A stretch of DNA of 64,000 nucleotides, taken from contig UQIG01000009.1 of assembly GCA_900541135.1 (NCBI GenBank), forward strand, positions 12,314-76,313. The letters are read 5' to 3'. The DNA is from an uncultured Collinsella sp. GTDB lineage: Bacteria; Actinomycetota; Coriobacteriia; Coriobacteriales; Coriobacteriaceae. The notes under the pieces are model-generated. The model saw nothing but the letters and a program-made list of their open reading frames with translations, ran no database searches and was not told the origin of the DNA. The position numbers and the translations under genes were made by a program. Positions 1 through 8,050 of this stretch are shown piece by piece. How positions within the stretch are numbered: the stretch's first letter is position 1; every line of letters begins with the position of its first letter.

Positions 1-281
1 TCATTGCCACCTGCACCTCGGAGCATTCGCGCAACCGCACCTTTGGCTATGAGTTTGCCCACGGCGTGTCGCTCGACGAATATCAGACGCGCACGCATAT
101 GGTGGTCGAGGGCGCCGTCGCGGCCCGCAGCGTGAGCGAGCTTGCCCGTTCACTGGGCGTAGACATTCCGCTCACCTTTGCCGTGGAGCAAACGCTCTAC
201 AACGGTGTTACTTTGGATAGGGCGCTCGAGATTCTTACCGATCGCGTCCCTTCTCAAGAGTTCTACGGACTCACCGACTAG
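1..281 (+). CDS. gpsA: Glycerol-3-phosphate dehydrogenase [NAD(P)+], C-terminal part (5' truncated by window edge)
   Basis: The readable frame starts at base 3 and ends at TAG 279-281, giving about 92 C-terminal residues. The segment IATCTSEHSRNRTFG matches the conserved GpsA C-domain block (DLxxTCxSxxSRNRxxG), and the rest has the helical C-terminus typical of the family. GpsA reduces dihydroxyacetone phosphate to sn-glycerol-3-phosphate for phospholipid synthesis in the cytoplasm. The Rossmann NAD-binding half lies outside the window. The gene is followed 18 bases later by rpe on the same strand, so co-transcription is likely. Confidence 0.88.
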   Translation, partial: IATCTSEHSRNRTFGYEFAHGVSLDEYQTRTHMVVEGAVAARSVSELARSLGVDIPLTFAVEQTLYNGVTLDRALEILTDRVPSQEFYGLTD

Positions 282-299
282 CGCAGAAAGGCTACTACC

Positions 300-971
300 A
301 TGGGTTCCATCAAAATCGCTCCGTCCGTCCTTTCGGCCGACATGGCCAACCTCAAGGGCGAGCTCGACAAAATCGCCGGCGCCGACTTTGTGCACTTCGA
401 CGTTATGGACGGTCATTTTACCGGCAACCTCACCTTTGGCGTTGATATCCTCAAGGCCGTCAAGCGCTCCACCGACGTGCCGGTCGACGCGCACCTGATG
501 GTGTCGAACCCCGACGAGACGGTCGATTGGTACGCCGATGCCGGTGCCGATATGATCACCGTGCACTACGAGGCTTCCACGCACCTGCACCGCACGCTCA
601 CGCATCTGCAGCAGCGCGGCGTCAAGGCCGGTGTGGTGCTCAACCCCGCAACCCCCGTGTGCGTGCTCGAGAGCATCATCGACGTCGTCGATATGGTGCT
701 GCTCATGAGCGTGAACCCTGGCTTTGGCGGCCAGAGCTTTATCCCGGGCACCATTGCCAAACTGCACGAGCTCAAGGCCATGTGCGAGCGTCACGGCGTT
801 TCGCCTCTCATCGAGGTCGATGGCGGTATCTCTTCCAAGAACATCGCCGAGGTCGTCAAGGCTGGCGCCAACGTGCTCGTCGCAGGTTCCGCCGTATTTA
901 AGTCCGAAGATCCCGCCGCCGAGGTTGCGCTGCTGCAGAAGCTGGGCAACGAGGCCGCACAGGAGGCATAA
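300..971 (+). CDS. rpe: Ribulose-phosphate 3-epimerase
   Basis: A full-length protein of 223 residues, which is the usual size. It interconverts ribulose-5-phosphate and xylulose-5-phosphate in the pentose phosphate pathway. Visible motifs of the TIM-barrel metal enzyme are SAD near residue 14, HFDVMDG with metal ligands His32 and Asp34, AHLMV with His65, the phosphate loop NPGFGGQ, and VDGGI near residue 175. The ATG at 300 follows an AAAGG ribosome site at 287-291. The next gene's AGGAGG overlaps the end of rpe, so the two are transcriptionally and probably translationally linked. Confidence 0.95.
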   Translation: MGSIKIAPSVLSADMANLKGELDKIAGADFVHFDVMDGHFTGNLTFGVDILKAVKRSTDVPVDAHLMVSNPDETVDWYADAGADMITVHYEASTHLHRTLTHLQQRGVKAGVVLNPATPVCVLESIIDVVDMVLLMSVNPGFGGQSFIPGTIAKLHELKAMCERHGVSPLIEVDGGISSKNIAEVVKAGANVLVAGSAVFKSEDPAAEVALLQKLGNEAAQEA

Positions 972-977
972 ACCCTT

Positions 978-2168
978 ATGACCGCAGGTCAAAACCGCAT
1001 ACCCGTGAATCTTGACTTCGCCGCCTCGACGCCTATGCGCGCCGAGGCGCTCCTTGCGCAGCGCGAGTACGACGACAGCGAGCTTGCCGGCGTCAACCCC
1101 AACTCGCTGCATTCGCTCGGCCGCAAGGCTGCCGCGCGTCTGGAGGTTGCACGTCGCGAGATCGCCCGCAGCTTTGGCGCGCGCGTCCGCCCGTCCGAGA
1201 TTGTACTGACCAACGGCGGCACCGAAGCCAACCAGCTGGCGCTGCTCGGTCTTGCCGAGGGCGCTCGTCAGCGCGATCGCAAGCGCGATCGCAAGCGCGA
1301 TCGTGTAATCGTTTCGGCCATCGAGCACGATTCGATTCTGGACAACCTGCCGTTGCTGCGTGCCGCCGGCTTTACCGTCGACCTGGTGCAGCCCTGCCGC
1401 ATGGGCTACATTGAGCCTGCCACGCTTGTCGAGCTGCTAGGCGACGACGTGGTGCTCGTGAGCATCATGGTTGCCAACAACGAGACCGGCGTGGTGCAGC
1501 CCATCCGCGAGCTTGCCGCGGCCACGCATACCGTTGGCGCCCTGTTCCACACCGATGCCATCCAGGGGTATCTGCATATTCCGCTCGATGTCACCGAGCT
1601 GGGCGTCGACGCCATGTCCGTCGCAGCCCACAAGATTGGCGGTCCCGTGGCATCTGGCGCACTCTACCTTAAGAGCCGCACGCCGCTGCGCCCGCGCATC
1701 TTTGGCGGCGGACAGGAGGCCGGTCGTCGTGCCGGCACGCAAGACCTGCGAACGCAGCTCGCCTTTGCCGCTGCCGCCTCGTCTCTGACGCCCCATGTGG
1801 CTCAGGAGCGCGCGAAGCTGCAAGCCCTTTCCGACAAGCTCTACGCCACGCTTACGGCCCACCAGCGCATTCACGCCACCATGGGCGACTACGCACAGGC
1901 CGATCGCCTGCCGGGCATGGTGTCGATCTACGTTGATGGCATGGACTCCGAGGAGCTCATCGTCAAGCTCGATGCCGCCGGCTTTGAGGTTTCGGCCGGC
2001 TCGGCGTGCTCGAGCGGCAGCATGGACCCGAGCCATGTGCTCAGCGCCATGGGCATTGGTCGCGAGCAGGCACTAGGTGCACTGCGCATCTCCTTTGACG
2101 ACCGCGTGAATCCGGACGATCTGGACGAGTTTGCCCAAACGCTGCTCTCGATCGCAGGTGCCGCATGA
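978..2168 (+). CDS. Cysteine desulfurase (NifS/IscS family)
   Basis: A 396-residue PLP enzyme that removes sulfur from cysteine, leaving alanine and a protein persulfide for Fe-S cluster or thio-tRNA synthesis. The N-terminus NLDFAASTPM, the PLP-binding Lys219 in the HKIGGP motif and the catalytic Cys344 in SAGSACSSGSMDPSHVL are all present. AGGAGG at 961-966 supports the ATG at 978. Residues around 99-109 are a run of Arg-Asp-Arg-Lys encoded by 12-bp direct repeats, which is not usual in the family. The 3' end overlaps the next gene by ATGA. The partner that receives the sulfur is not in the window; thiI at 54.5 kb is one possible user. Confidence 0.93.
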   Translation: MTAGQNRIPVNLDFAASTPMRAEALLAQREYDDSELAGVNPNSLHSLGRKAAARLEVARREIARSFGARVRPSEIVLTNGGTEANQLALLGLAEGARQRDRKRDRKRDRVIVSAIEHDSILDNLPLLRAAGFTVDLVQPCRMGYIEPATLVELLGDDVVLVSIMVANNETGVVQPIRELAAATHTVGALFHTDAIQGYLHIPLDVTELGVDAMSVAAHKIGGPVASGALYLKSRTPLRPRIFGGGQEAGRRAGTQDLRTQLAFAAAASSLTPHVAQERAKLQALSDKLYATLTAHQRIHATMGDYAQADRLPGMVSIYVDGMDSEELIVKLDAAGFEVSAGSACSSGSMDPSHVLSAMGIGREQALGALRISFDDRVNPDDLDEFAQTLLSIAGAA

Positions 2169-2974
2169 TCGTCGCCGAGCTTGAACGTGGGCTGCTGGCG
2201 CGCTACCCCAAGGCGGACGCCGAGGGCTGGGATCACGTAGGACTCTCCGTTGGCGATCCGGCCGCGGAGATCACCGGCGTTGCCTGCGCGCTCGATGCGA
2301 CCGAAGCTAATGTTCGCCGCGCCCAAGAAGGCGGCGCCAACGTGCTGCTGACGCATCATCCCATATACATCAAGGCGCCCGAGGCGTTTTGTCCGTCGGA
2401 TTCCGCACGCCCCCAATGCAGCGCGGCGCTCTACGAGGCAGCGCGTTGCGGCGTGAGCATTATCTCGCTCCACACCAACCTGGACCGCTCGCACGAAGCC
2501 CGCGTCTGCCTGAGTGAGCTGCTGGGTGCCGTACCCGTGAGCTCACTGGAGCACGTGGACGACCCCGAGCCGACCGGCCTGGGCGCGCTTGCAACGCTCA
2601 ACGACCCGTGCACGCTGCGCGATCTTGCCGCCCGTGCTGCCACGGCCTTCGGAAGCGACCCGCGTGTATGGGGCGATGCCGAGCGCTCGTGCCGCACCGT
2701 CGCCATTCTGGGCGGCTCCCTCGGTGACTTTGGCGAACTTGCCATCGCCGCCGGTGCGGATGTTGTCGTGACGGGCGAGGCAGGCTATCACGTGGCGCAG
2801 GACCTTGCCTTGCGTGGGCTACCGGTGATCTTGCTCGGCCACGACCGCTCCGAGGAGCCGTTCGTTGATATATTGATGAACTCTGCAGTTGACGCCGGGG
2901 TCGACCCCCGTCATGCGATTAAAATACTGAACCCTTGCCAATGGTGGACTGTGACAAAAGGAGAGAACTTATGA
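2165..2974 (+). CDS. Nif3-like dinuclear metal centre hexameric protein (YqfO/YbgI family)
   Basis: A 269-residue protein of the NIF3 family, which forms toroidal hexamers with a two-metal site. Its biochemical role is unsettled, although many databases call it GTP cyclohydrolase 1 type 2. Metal-ligand motifs seen are LLTHHPIY near residue 60, SLHTNLD near 100, and the C-terminal LLGHDRSEEP near 225. The start ATG overlaps the stop of the cysteine desulfurase (ATGA) and its own stop overlaps the next gene in the same way. Nif3 genes are commonly found next to the zinc-ribbon coiled-coil protein that follows. Confidence 0.9.
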   Translation: MIVAELERGLLARYPKADAEGWDHVGLSVGDPAAEITGVACALDATEANVRRAQEGGANVLLTHHPIYIKAPEAFCPSDSARPQCSAALYEAARCGVSIISLHTNLDRSHEARVCLSELLGAVPVSSLEHVDDPEPTGLGALATLNDPCTLRDLAARAATAFGSDPRVWGDAERSCRTVAILGGSLGDFGELAIAAGADVVVTGEAGYHVAQDLALRGLPVILLGHDRSEEPFVDILMNSAVDAGVDPRHAIKILNPCQWWTVTKGENL

Positions 2975-3690
2975 GCGCCGGCGCTACGCTACTCAAGCTG
3001 CAACAGATCGATTTGGAGCTCGCCCGCAACAAGAGTGAACTTGCCAATATGCCGGAGCTCAAGGAGCTCGCTTCCAAGCGCAAGACCTATGTGAAGCTCA
3101 AGTCCGAGATGACCAAGCTCTACGCCCAGCGCAAGGATCTGGACATTGAGCTCGACGATCTCAATACCACCGAGATTCAGACCAACAACGCCATCGAGGC
3201 TGCCAAGAAGCGCCACGTCGACGGCTCCGACTACCGCGAGGTTCAGGACCTGGAAAACGAGCTCGCCACCCTGGTCAAGCGTCTGGACAAGATTGAGCAC
3301 ACCCGCAAGGACGTCGTCATCGCCCATAAGGAGGCGCTCGACCGCGAGGCTCGCGCACAGGCCATCATCGCCAAGTTCGAGGAGGGCGTAAAGGCCGACA
3401 CCAAGGCCGCCCGAGCCAAGGCTGCCGACCTGCAGGCTCAGATTGACGCCGCCACGAAGGAGCGCACCGCGCTTGCTGCCACGCTGCCGGCCGACGTGCT
3501 CACCGACTACGAGAGCCTCCTCAAGCAGTTCCGCGGCCTGGCCGTTGAGACCATCCAGGGCAACATCCCCACGGTCTGCCACACCGCGCTGCAGGCATCG
3601 TCCATGAGCGACCTCAACCACGACGGTAGCGAGATTACGCACTGCCCGTACTGCCACCGGCTCCTGGTACTCCCGAGCAAGGAAGCCTAG
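2971..3690 (+). CDS. Coiled-coil protein with C-terminal zinc-ribbon-like domain (COG1579 family)
   Basis: A protein of 239 residues. Residues about 5-165 are almost entirely helical with heptad-like charge (coiled coil), and the last 40 residues resemble the C4 zinc ribbon of COG1579. I chose ATG 2971, which overlaps the preceding stop (ATGA) and follows AAAGGAG at 2957-2963; an upstream in-frame TTG would lie inside nif3. Oddly, the first CxxC pair of the ribbon is reduced to one cysteine followed by His (IPTVCHTAL), while the second pair, HCPYCH, is intact. The function is not established; the family is linked to Nif3 only by neighbourhood. Confidence 0.82.
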   Translation: MSAGATLLKLQQIDLELARNKSELANMPELKELASKRKTYVKLKSEMTKLYAQRKDLDIELDDLNTTEIQTNNAIEAAKKRHVDGSDYREVQDLENELATLVKRLDKIEHTRKDVVIAHKEALDREARAQAIIAKFEEGVKADTKAARAKAADLQAQIDAATKERTALAATLPADVLTDYESLLKQFRGLAVETIQGNIPTVCHTALQASSMSDLNHDGSEITHCPYCHRLLVLPSKEA

Positions 3691-3692
3691 CG

Positions 3693-4907
3693 ATGACGGC
3701 GGCATCCAACAATTCAATGCAACTTGAGGGAAAAACGATCCTGCTGGGCATTACCGGCGGGATCGCCGCCTATAAGTCGTGCAATATCGTGCGCCTGCTG
3801 CAAAAGCGCGGCGCACGCGTCAAGGTCGTCATGAGCGAGCATGCCACCGAGTTTGTGGGCCCGCTCACCTTTCGTGCGCTCACCAACGAGCCCGTTGCCG
3901 TGGGCCTATTCGACGATCCCTCCGACCCCATCCACCACATCTCGCTCGCACAGGAGCCCGACCTGGTGGTCGTGGCGCCCGCGACGGCCAATATCATCGC
4001 CAAGATGGCCAACGGCATCGCAGACGACCTCATCTCCACCACGCTGCTGGCAACGCCACGACTCATCGTGATCGCGCCGGCCATGAACAATGGCATGTGG
4101 AAAGCGCCGGCTACACAGACCAACATGGCCACGTTGCGCGAGCGCGGTGTCCATGTGGTGGGTCCGGGCAGCGGCTACCTTGCCTGCGGCGACGTGGACA
4201 CGGGACGCATGAGCGAGCCCGAGGACATCGTCGAGGCTGTCTGTGAGGTGCTCAACCCCGTGCCGCAAGACCTGGCGGGCAAGCGCATCGTCATCACTGC
4301 CGGCCCCACACACGAACCGATCGACCCGGTGCGCTTCATTGGCAACCGCTCATCAGGCAAGATGGGCGTCGCCCTTGCAGGGGAGGCCGCACGCCGCGGT
4401 GGCGAGGTCACGCTCGTGTTGGGACCGACATCGCTCGATGTTCCCCGCGGCGTGGAGTGCGTGCGCGTGCAAACCGCCGCAGAGATGCTCCAGGCGGCCC
4501 TGAGCGCCTTCCAGACGGCCGATGCGGCAATTTGTGCGGCCGCCGTCGCCGACTATACCCCCGCCACCCCTGCGGACCATAAGCTCAAAAAGTCCAACGA
4601 ACGCTTGGATCGCATCGAACTGGTCGAGACGGTCGATATTTTGGCCGAGCTCTCGCGCCAAAAGGGGGAACGGTGCGTGATCGGCTTTGCGGCCGAGACC
4701 GATAACGTCCTGGAGTACGCACAGCGCAAGCTCACCCGCAAGGGTTGCGATGCCATTATCGCCAACGATGTCTCGCGCGCCGATTCGGGCTTTGGAACCG
4801 ACACTAACAAGGCCTGGATTGTGAGCACAACGGGCACGCAAGAACTTCCCGTGCTAACAAAACCCCAGCTCGCAGATACAATTTTGGACTTGCTTCAAAA
4901 TTTATAA
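3693..4907 (+). CDS. coaBC: Bifunctional phosphopantothenoylcysteine decarboxylase / phosphopantothenate-cysteine ligase
   Basis: A 404-residue protein making two consecutive steps of coenzyme A synthesis. The N-terminal flavin-dependent CoaC half has GITGGIAAYK, the HHISL catalytic histidine region and the substrate-recognition motif PAMNNGMW. The CoaB half begins near residue 190 with GKRIVITAGPTHEPIDPVR, the nucleotide-binding site, and contains the AAAVADYTP block. The ATG at 3693 lies 2 bases after the previous stop; another ATG at 3717 is possible. The promoter of the downstream tRNA-Pro begins immediately after the stop codon. Confidence 0.95.
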   Translation: MTAASNNSMQLEGKTILLGITGGIAAYKSCNIVRLLQKRGARVKVVMSEHATEFVGPLTFRALTNEPVAVGLFDDPSDPIHHISLAQEPDLVVVAPATANIIAKMANGIADDLISTTLLATPRLIVIAPAMNNGMWKAPATQTNMATLRERGVHVVGPGSGYLACGDVDTGRMSEPEDIVEAVCEVLNPVPQDLAGKRIVITAGPTHEPIDPVRFIGNRSSGKMGVALAGEAARRGGEVTLVLGPTSLDVPRGVECVRVQTAAEMLQAALSAFQTADAAICAAAVADYTPATPADHKLKKSNERLDRIELVETVDILAELSRQKGERCVIGFAAETDNVLEYAQRKLTRKGCDAIIANDVSRADSGFGTDTNKAWIVSTTGTQELPVLTKPQLADTILDLLQNL

Positions 4908-4915
4908 AAAAGTTC

Positions 4916-4945
4916 TTGCACAAGTCCAAAGTTTCGGGTTAATAT
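4916..4945 (+). promoter_or_regulatory. Promoter of tRNA-Pro
   Basis: A -35 TTGCAC (4916-4921) and -10 TAATAT (4940-4945) are separated by 18 bases and lie about 43 bases before the mature tRNA. The spacing and match are good for a housekeeping sigma factor. Confidence 0.6.
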
Positions 4946-4987
4946 ACTCCCTGTTGCGAGCGAGAGCAGAGCAACAAACAATAGCTT

Positions 4988-5064
<77 letters not shown>

Positions 5065-5073
5065 GAAGTTTGC

Positions 5074-5105
5074 AGGTCAGGCACCTAGTGCCTGACCTTT
5101 TTTGT
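5074..5105 (+). terminator. Rho-independent terminator after tRNA-Pro
   Basis: Perfect 11-bp stem (5074-5084 with 5088-5098), 3-nt loop and a following run of T residues. It begins 10 bases after the tRNA. Confidence 0.9.
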
Positions 5106-5173
5106 TTTTAATCACCATGATTATTTTGCCTAAAGCAACAACGTTCCCGCTCGATGTAATCACCGAATCAAAA

Positions 5174-5232
5174 CGTGTACATCAGCCACCAAAATCGACA
5201 TTTTTCGACATGTTTGGAGGCTGATGTACACG
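5174..5232. repeat. Long palindrome with 20-bp arms
   Basis: The arms at 5174-5193 and 5213-5232 are inverted copies with one mismatch (19/20), around a 19-nt loop that carries the direct repeat CGACAT at both ends of a T tract. It lies in the 255-bp gap between tRNA-Pro and the next gene, upstream of the candidate promoter. It lacks a T tail after the hairpin, so it is not an obvious terminator. Confidence 0.75.
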
Positions 5233-5294
5233 AATGCAGAATCCCACACAGCCCAGAACCGCCCTCCACATGTCTGGACTCTCTATGGCTGCGC

Positions 5295-5323
5295 TGGATA
5301 GACATCGCCGGAACGGGTATAGT
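5295..5323 (+). promoter_or_regulatory. Candidate promoter for the phosphatidyltransferase gene
   Basis: TGGATA (5295-5300) and TATAGT (5318-5323) at 17-bp spacing, 36 bases before the GTG start. The -35 is weak and the -10 is good. Confidence 0.42.
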
Positions 5324-5359
5324 ATCGAAAGTTTTGTCGTTAACCAGCGGGGGAGTCCT

Positions 5360-6064
5360 GTGGGCATCAAAAAGAAGATCAAAAAGGAGCTTATCGGCAC
5401 TTCCGATTACCCGTCGAATAAGATCTTTACGATCTCCAATTTCATCACCTTTACGCGCCTGATCCTCACCCTGGTATTTCTGTACCTGTTTGTGACGGAT
5501 AACAACCGCGTCATCGCCATCGTTATCTACGCCGTTGCCGCCTCCACCGATTGGATGGACGGCCAGATCGCCCGCATGACTAAGACGGTCTCATGGCTCG
5601 GCAAGGTCATGGATCCCATTTGCGACCGCGCGCTGCTGTTCACCGGCGTACTTGGACTGGTGGTTCGCGGAGAGCTGCCCATCTGGGTCTGCGTGCTCAT
5701 TATTGGCCGCGACATCTATCTGGGCATCGGCACGCTTATCGTGCGCCATTATCACCGTCGCCCCATCGATGTCGTCTTCCCCGGAAAGATTGCGACAGCG
5801 CTGCTCATGACCGGCTTCTCGCTCATGCTGCTCGGTTTCCCCGTTATTGACGGACTGCATCTTTTACCTTCAACCCTCACGGCCTTCCCGGGCCTCAACG
5901 GAAGCTCGGTGCCCCTCGGCATCTTCTTTGTGTACGGCGGCGTGATCTTCTCCATGCTCACGGCTGTCATCTACTCCATTAAGGGCGGAGCGGCCATTAA
6001 ACAGGCTCTCGCGCATCCCGAGGACGAGGACATCGACTTTCTGAACCCTGAAATCGAAGACTGA
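5360..6064 (+). CDS. CDP-alcohol phosphatidyltransferase family protein (PgsA-like paralogue)
   Basis: A membrane protein of 234 residues. The CDP-alcohol phosphotransferase signature is complete: D...DG.(I)AR...(T)..G...D...D appears as STDWMDGQIARMTKTVSWLGKVMDPICDRAL near residues 58-88. About five hydrophobic segments follow. I chose GTG 5360 because GGGGGAG (5349-5355) precedes it; an upstream frame extension would run through the promoter and palindrome. It probably transfers a phosphatidyl group from CDP-diacylglycerol to an alcohol, but the acceptor (glycerol-3-phosphate, inositol phosphate or other) cannot be read here. A second family member at 26278-26916 looks like the standard PgsA. 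Confidence 0.85.
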   Translation: MGIKKKIKKELIGTSDYPSNKIFTISNFITFTRLILTLVFLYLFVTDNNRVIAIVIYAVAASTDWMDGQIARMTKTVSWLGKVMDPICDRALLFTGVLGLVVRGELPIWVCVLIIGRDIYLGIGTLIVRHYHRRPIDVVFPGKIATALLMTGFSLMLLGFPVIDGLHLLPSTLTAFPGLNGSSVPLGIFFVYGGVIFSMLTAVIYSIKGGAAIKQALAHPEDEDIDFLNPEIED

Positions 6065-6130
6065 TTCGTTGGGGTATGATTACGTACGGTTCATTATTTG
6101 CGGCACGTCCGCGATAAGTTAGGGGTTGTC

Positions 6131-6565
6131 ATGGACAACATGGTTAACAATATGCCTCAGAATGATAAGACTGCTGACGCTACCTGCGTATTCCGCGTGC
6201 CTTCAAGCGACGTCACCGTTCCCGACCTTATGGCCAACGTGCGCATCACCGCTCCCGTTCTGTCCATCGTCAAGGGTCCGCAGACTGGTGCCGCCTTTGA
6301 GCTCGAGGACGACGTGACCACCATCGGCCGCGATCCTGCGAACGGCATCTTCCTCAATGACATGACCGTTTCGCGCAGCCACGCCCGCATTATTCGCGAG
6401 GGCCTCGGCGCTCGCATCGAGGACCTGGGCTCGCTCAATGGTACCTGGGTCGACGGTGCCATCGTCAATGCAGCCTCGCTGCACGACGGTTCTTCCGTCC
6501 AGATCGGTACGTTTACGCTCATCTACCACGAGAGCACGCCGGAGCGCATCGAAACCGGTGAATAG
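6131..6565 (+). CDS. FHA-domain protein, GarA/OdhI-like
   Basis: A protein of 144 residues. Residues about 45-135 form a forkhead-associated (phosphothreonine-binding) domain with TIGRDPANGIFLNDMTVSRSHA and DLGSLNGTWVDG. The N-terminal tail contains ATCVFR at residues 17-22, which aligns with the phosphorylated ETTSVFR tail of mycobacterial GarA and corynebacterial OdhI and keeps the second threonine (Thr18). GarA/OdhI bind their own phosphorylated tail and otherwise inhibit 2-oxoglutarate enzymes. The start ATG 6131 was preferred over an in-frame TTG at 6098. It is 3 bases from the MerR-type gene, the same pairing as in mycobacteria (Rv1827-Rv1828). Confidence 0.85.
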   Translation: MDNMVNNMPQNDKTADATCVFRVPSSDVTVPDLMANVRITAPVLSIVKGPQTGAAFELEDDVTTIGRDPANGIFLNDMTVSRSHARIIREGLGARIEDLGSLNGTWVDGAIVNAASLHDGSSVQIGTFTLIYHESTPERIETGE

Positions 6566-6568
6566 GGC

Positions 6569-7447
6569 ATGGCCGAACGCAACTATCTGAGTATCGGCCA
6601 AGTCGTCAACCTTCTTCGAGGCGCATACCCCGATCTTTCGAACTCAAAAATTAGATTTCTAGAGGATGAGGGGCTCATTACCCCTCATCGTACGCCTAAG
6701 GGATACCGTCAGTACTCCAAAGAGGACGTTGATCGTCTGGAGGTCATTCTGCACCTGCAGAAGACCCGCTATATGCCGCTCAACGTAATTAAGCAGCGCT
6801 TGGAAAACGCCACGGACCTGTCAACGCTCGCCTACGAGGTGGGCTTGCTGTCCGATGTTCCGCTCAAGACGGAGCCCAAGGAGACTAAGCAAAAGCTGCA
6901 TCCCATCGAGACCATTCCCGATATGCTGGGCGTCGAGATTTCGTTTATCCGCTCGCTCGCCGAGAACGACCTCATTCGCATCATCAAGAGTCCGCAGAAT
7001 CGTGAGCTCGTCGATGGTCGCGATTTCCCGATCATCCGCTACTGCTCCGAGCTTTCGCGCTTCCATATCGAGCCGCGCAACCTGCGTCAATACGTGTCTT
7101 CCGCCAACCGCGAGTCCTCGATGTTTGAGCAGGTGCTCGTGAGTATGCTCGGCATGGATACCTCCGATGACGAGCGCGATGCCAAGCTCGAACGTGCGTT
7201 TAAGAAGCTTCACGACCTGACGGAGGGCGTGCACACCGCGCTGCTCAAGAACCGCGTTTTTGAGTCGCTCAACGCCGTGGTCGAGGACGCCGACATCGAT
7301 GCACTCGATGAGGAAATCACTCGCTCCGAGTCCACCAAGGCCAAAAACGAAGAGATAGCTGCGCCGGCTTCACACGAGGATTCTCTCGTAAAGCCGCTCA
7401 AGGTCGTCGCCCCTTCGCAAACCGGAACCGCCACCGCGGGCAAATAA
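6569..7447 (+). CDS. MerR-family transcriptional regulator
   Basis: A 292-residue protein with an N-terminal winged helix-turn-helix of the MerR type (YLSIGQVVNLL, IRFLEDEGLITPHRTPKGYRQYSKEDVDRL, residues 5-55). A helical region follows, then an acidic low-complexity tail. No cysteine or metal-binding signature is visible in the C-terminal part, so the inducer is unknown. It starts 3 bases after the FHA gene and resembles mycobacterial Rv1828 in length and context, so it may act with the FHA protein in one signalling or metabolic control module. Confidence 0.85.
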   Translation: MAERNYLSIGQVVNLLRGAYPDLSNSKIRFLEDEGLITPHRTPKGYRQYSKEDVDRLEVILHLQKTRYMPLNVIKQRLENATDLSTLAYEVGLLSDVPLKTEPKETKQKLHPIETIPDMLGVEISFIRSLAENDLIRIIKSPQNRELVDGRDFPIIRYCSELSRFHIEPRNLRQYVSSANRESSMFEQVLVSMLGMDTSDDERDAKLERAFKKLHDLTEGVHTALLKNRVFESLNAVVEDADIDALDEEITRSESTKAKNEEIAAPASHEDSLVKPLKVVAPSQTGTATAGK

Positions 7448-7487
7448 CAGCTGCCGCTTATCCGGCAACCCATTGAAAGGTCATGCA

Positions 7488-8018
7488 ATGTACGACTTCG
7501 AATCTCAAATCGTCGACATCCCCGACTATCCCGAGCCCGGAGTCATCTTTAAAGACATCACGCCGCTCTTTGGCAACCCCGAGGCGCTCAAAGCCATGAC
7601 CGATGCCCTCGCCGAACACTTTGCCGGCATGGGAATCACCAAGGTCGTGGGGCCCGAGGCTCGCGGCTTTATGGTTGGCGTACCGGTGGCTGTAGCCCTT
7701 GGCGCTGGCTTTGTCCCCGCACGTAAACCGGGCAAGCTGCCGCGCGAGACCGTGAGCCAGAGCTACGAGCTCGAGTACGGCACCGATTCAATTGAGATCC
7801 ATGCCGACGCTATTAGCTCTAAAGATACCGTGTTGATTCTGGACGACTTGGTCGCGACGGGCGGAACCGTCGAGGCAACAGGTAAACTGGTGCGAGATAT
7901 GGGCGCAAAGCTTGTCGGTTACGGTTGTATCCTTGAGCTTGCGTTTCTCAACCCGCGCGAGAAGCTCACGCCGTCTGATGACGATGTGGAGCTCTTTAGC
8001 CTGGTGACGGTGGACTAG
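7488..8018 (+). CDS. apt: Adenine phosphoribosyltransferase
   Basis: A 176-residue purine salvage enzyme that makes AMP from adenine and PRPP. The PRPP-binding motif VLILDDLVATGGT is at about residues 114-126 and the family block PDYPEPGVIFKDITPLF is near the N-terminus. The ATG at 7488 is preceded by GAAAGG at 7475-7480; an upstream in-frame TTG would bury that site. It lies 40 bases after the MerR gene. Confidence 0.95.
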   Translation: MYDFESQIVDIPDYPEPGVIFKDITPLFGNPEALKAMTDALAEHFAGMGITKVVGPEARGFMVGVPVAVALGAGFVPARKPGKLPRETVSQSYELEYGTDSIEIHADAISSKDTVLILDDLVATGGTVEATGKLVRDMGAKLVGYGCILELAFLNPREKLTPSDDDVELFSLVTVD

Positions 8019-8050
8019 CCGTTACCCTTAGTTACTGGAAAGGAAGCTAC

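Noticed and set aside
5234..5359. Longer N-terminus for the phosphatidyltransferase
   Set aside because: The extension would be translated from within the palindrome and promoter region, whereas GTG 5360 has a strong GGGGGAG site.
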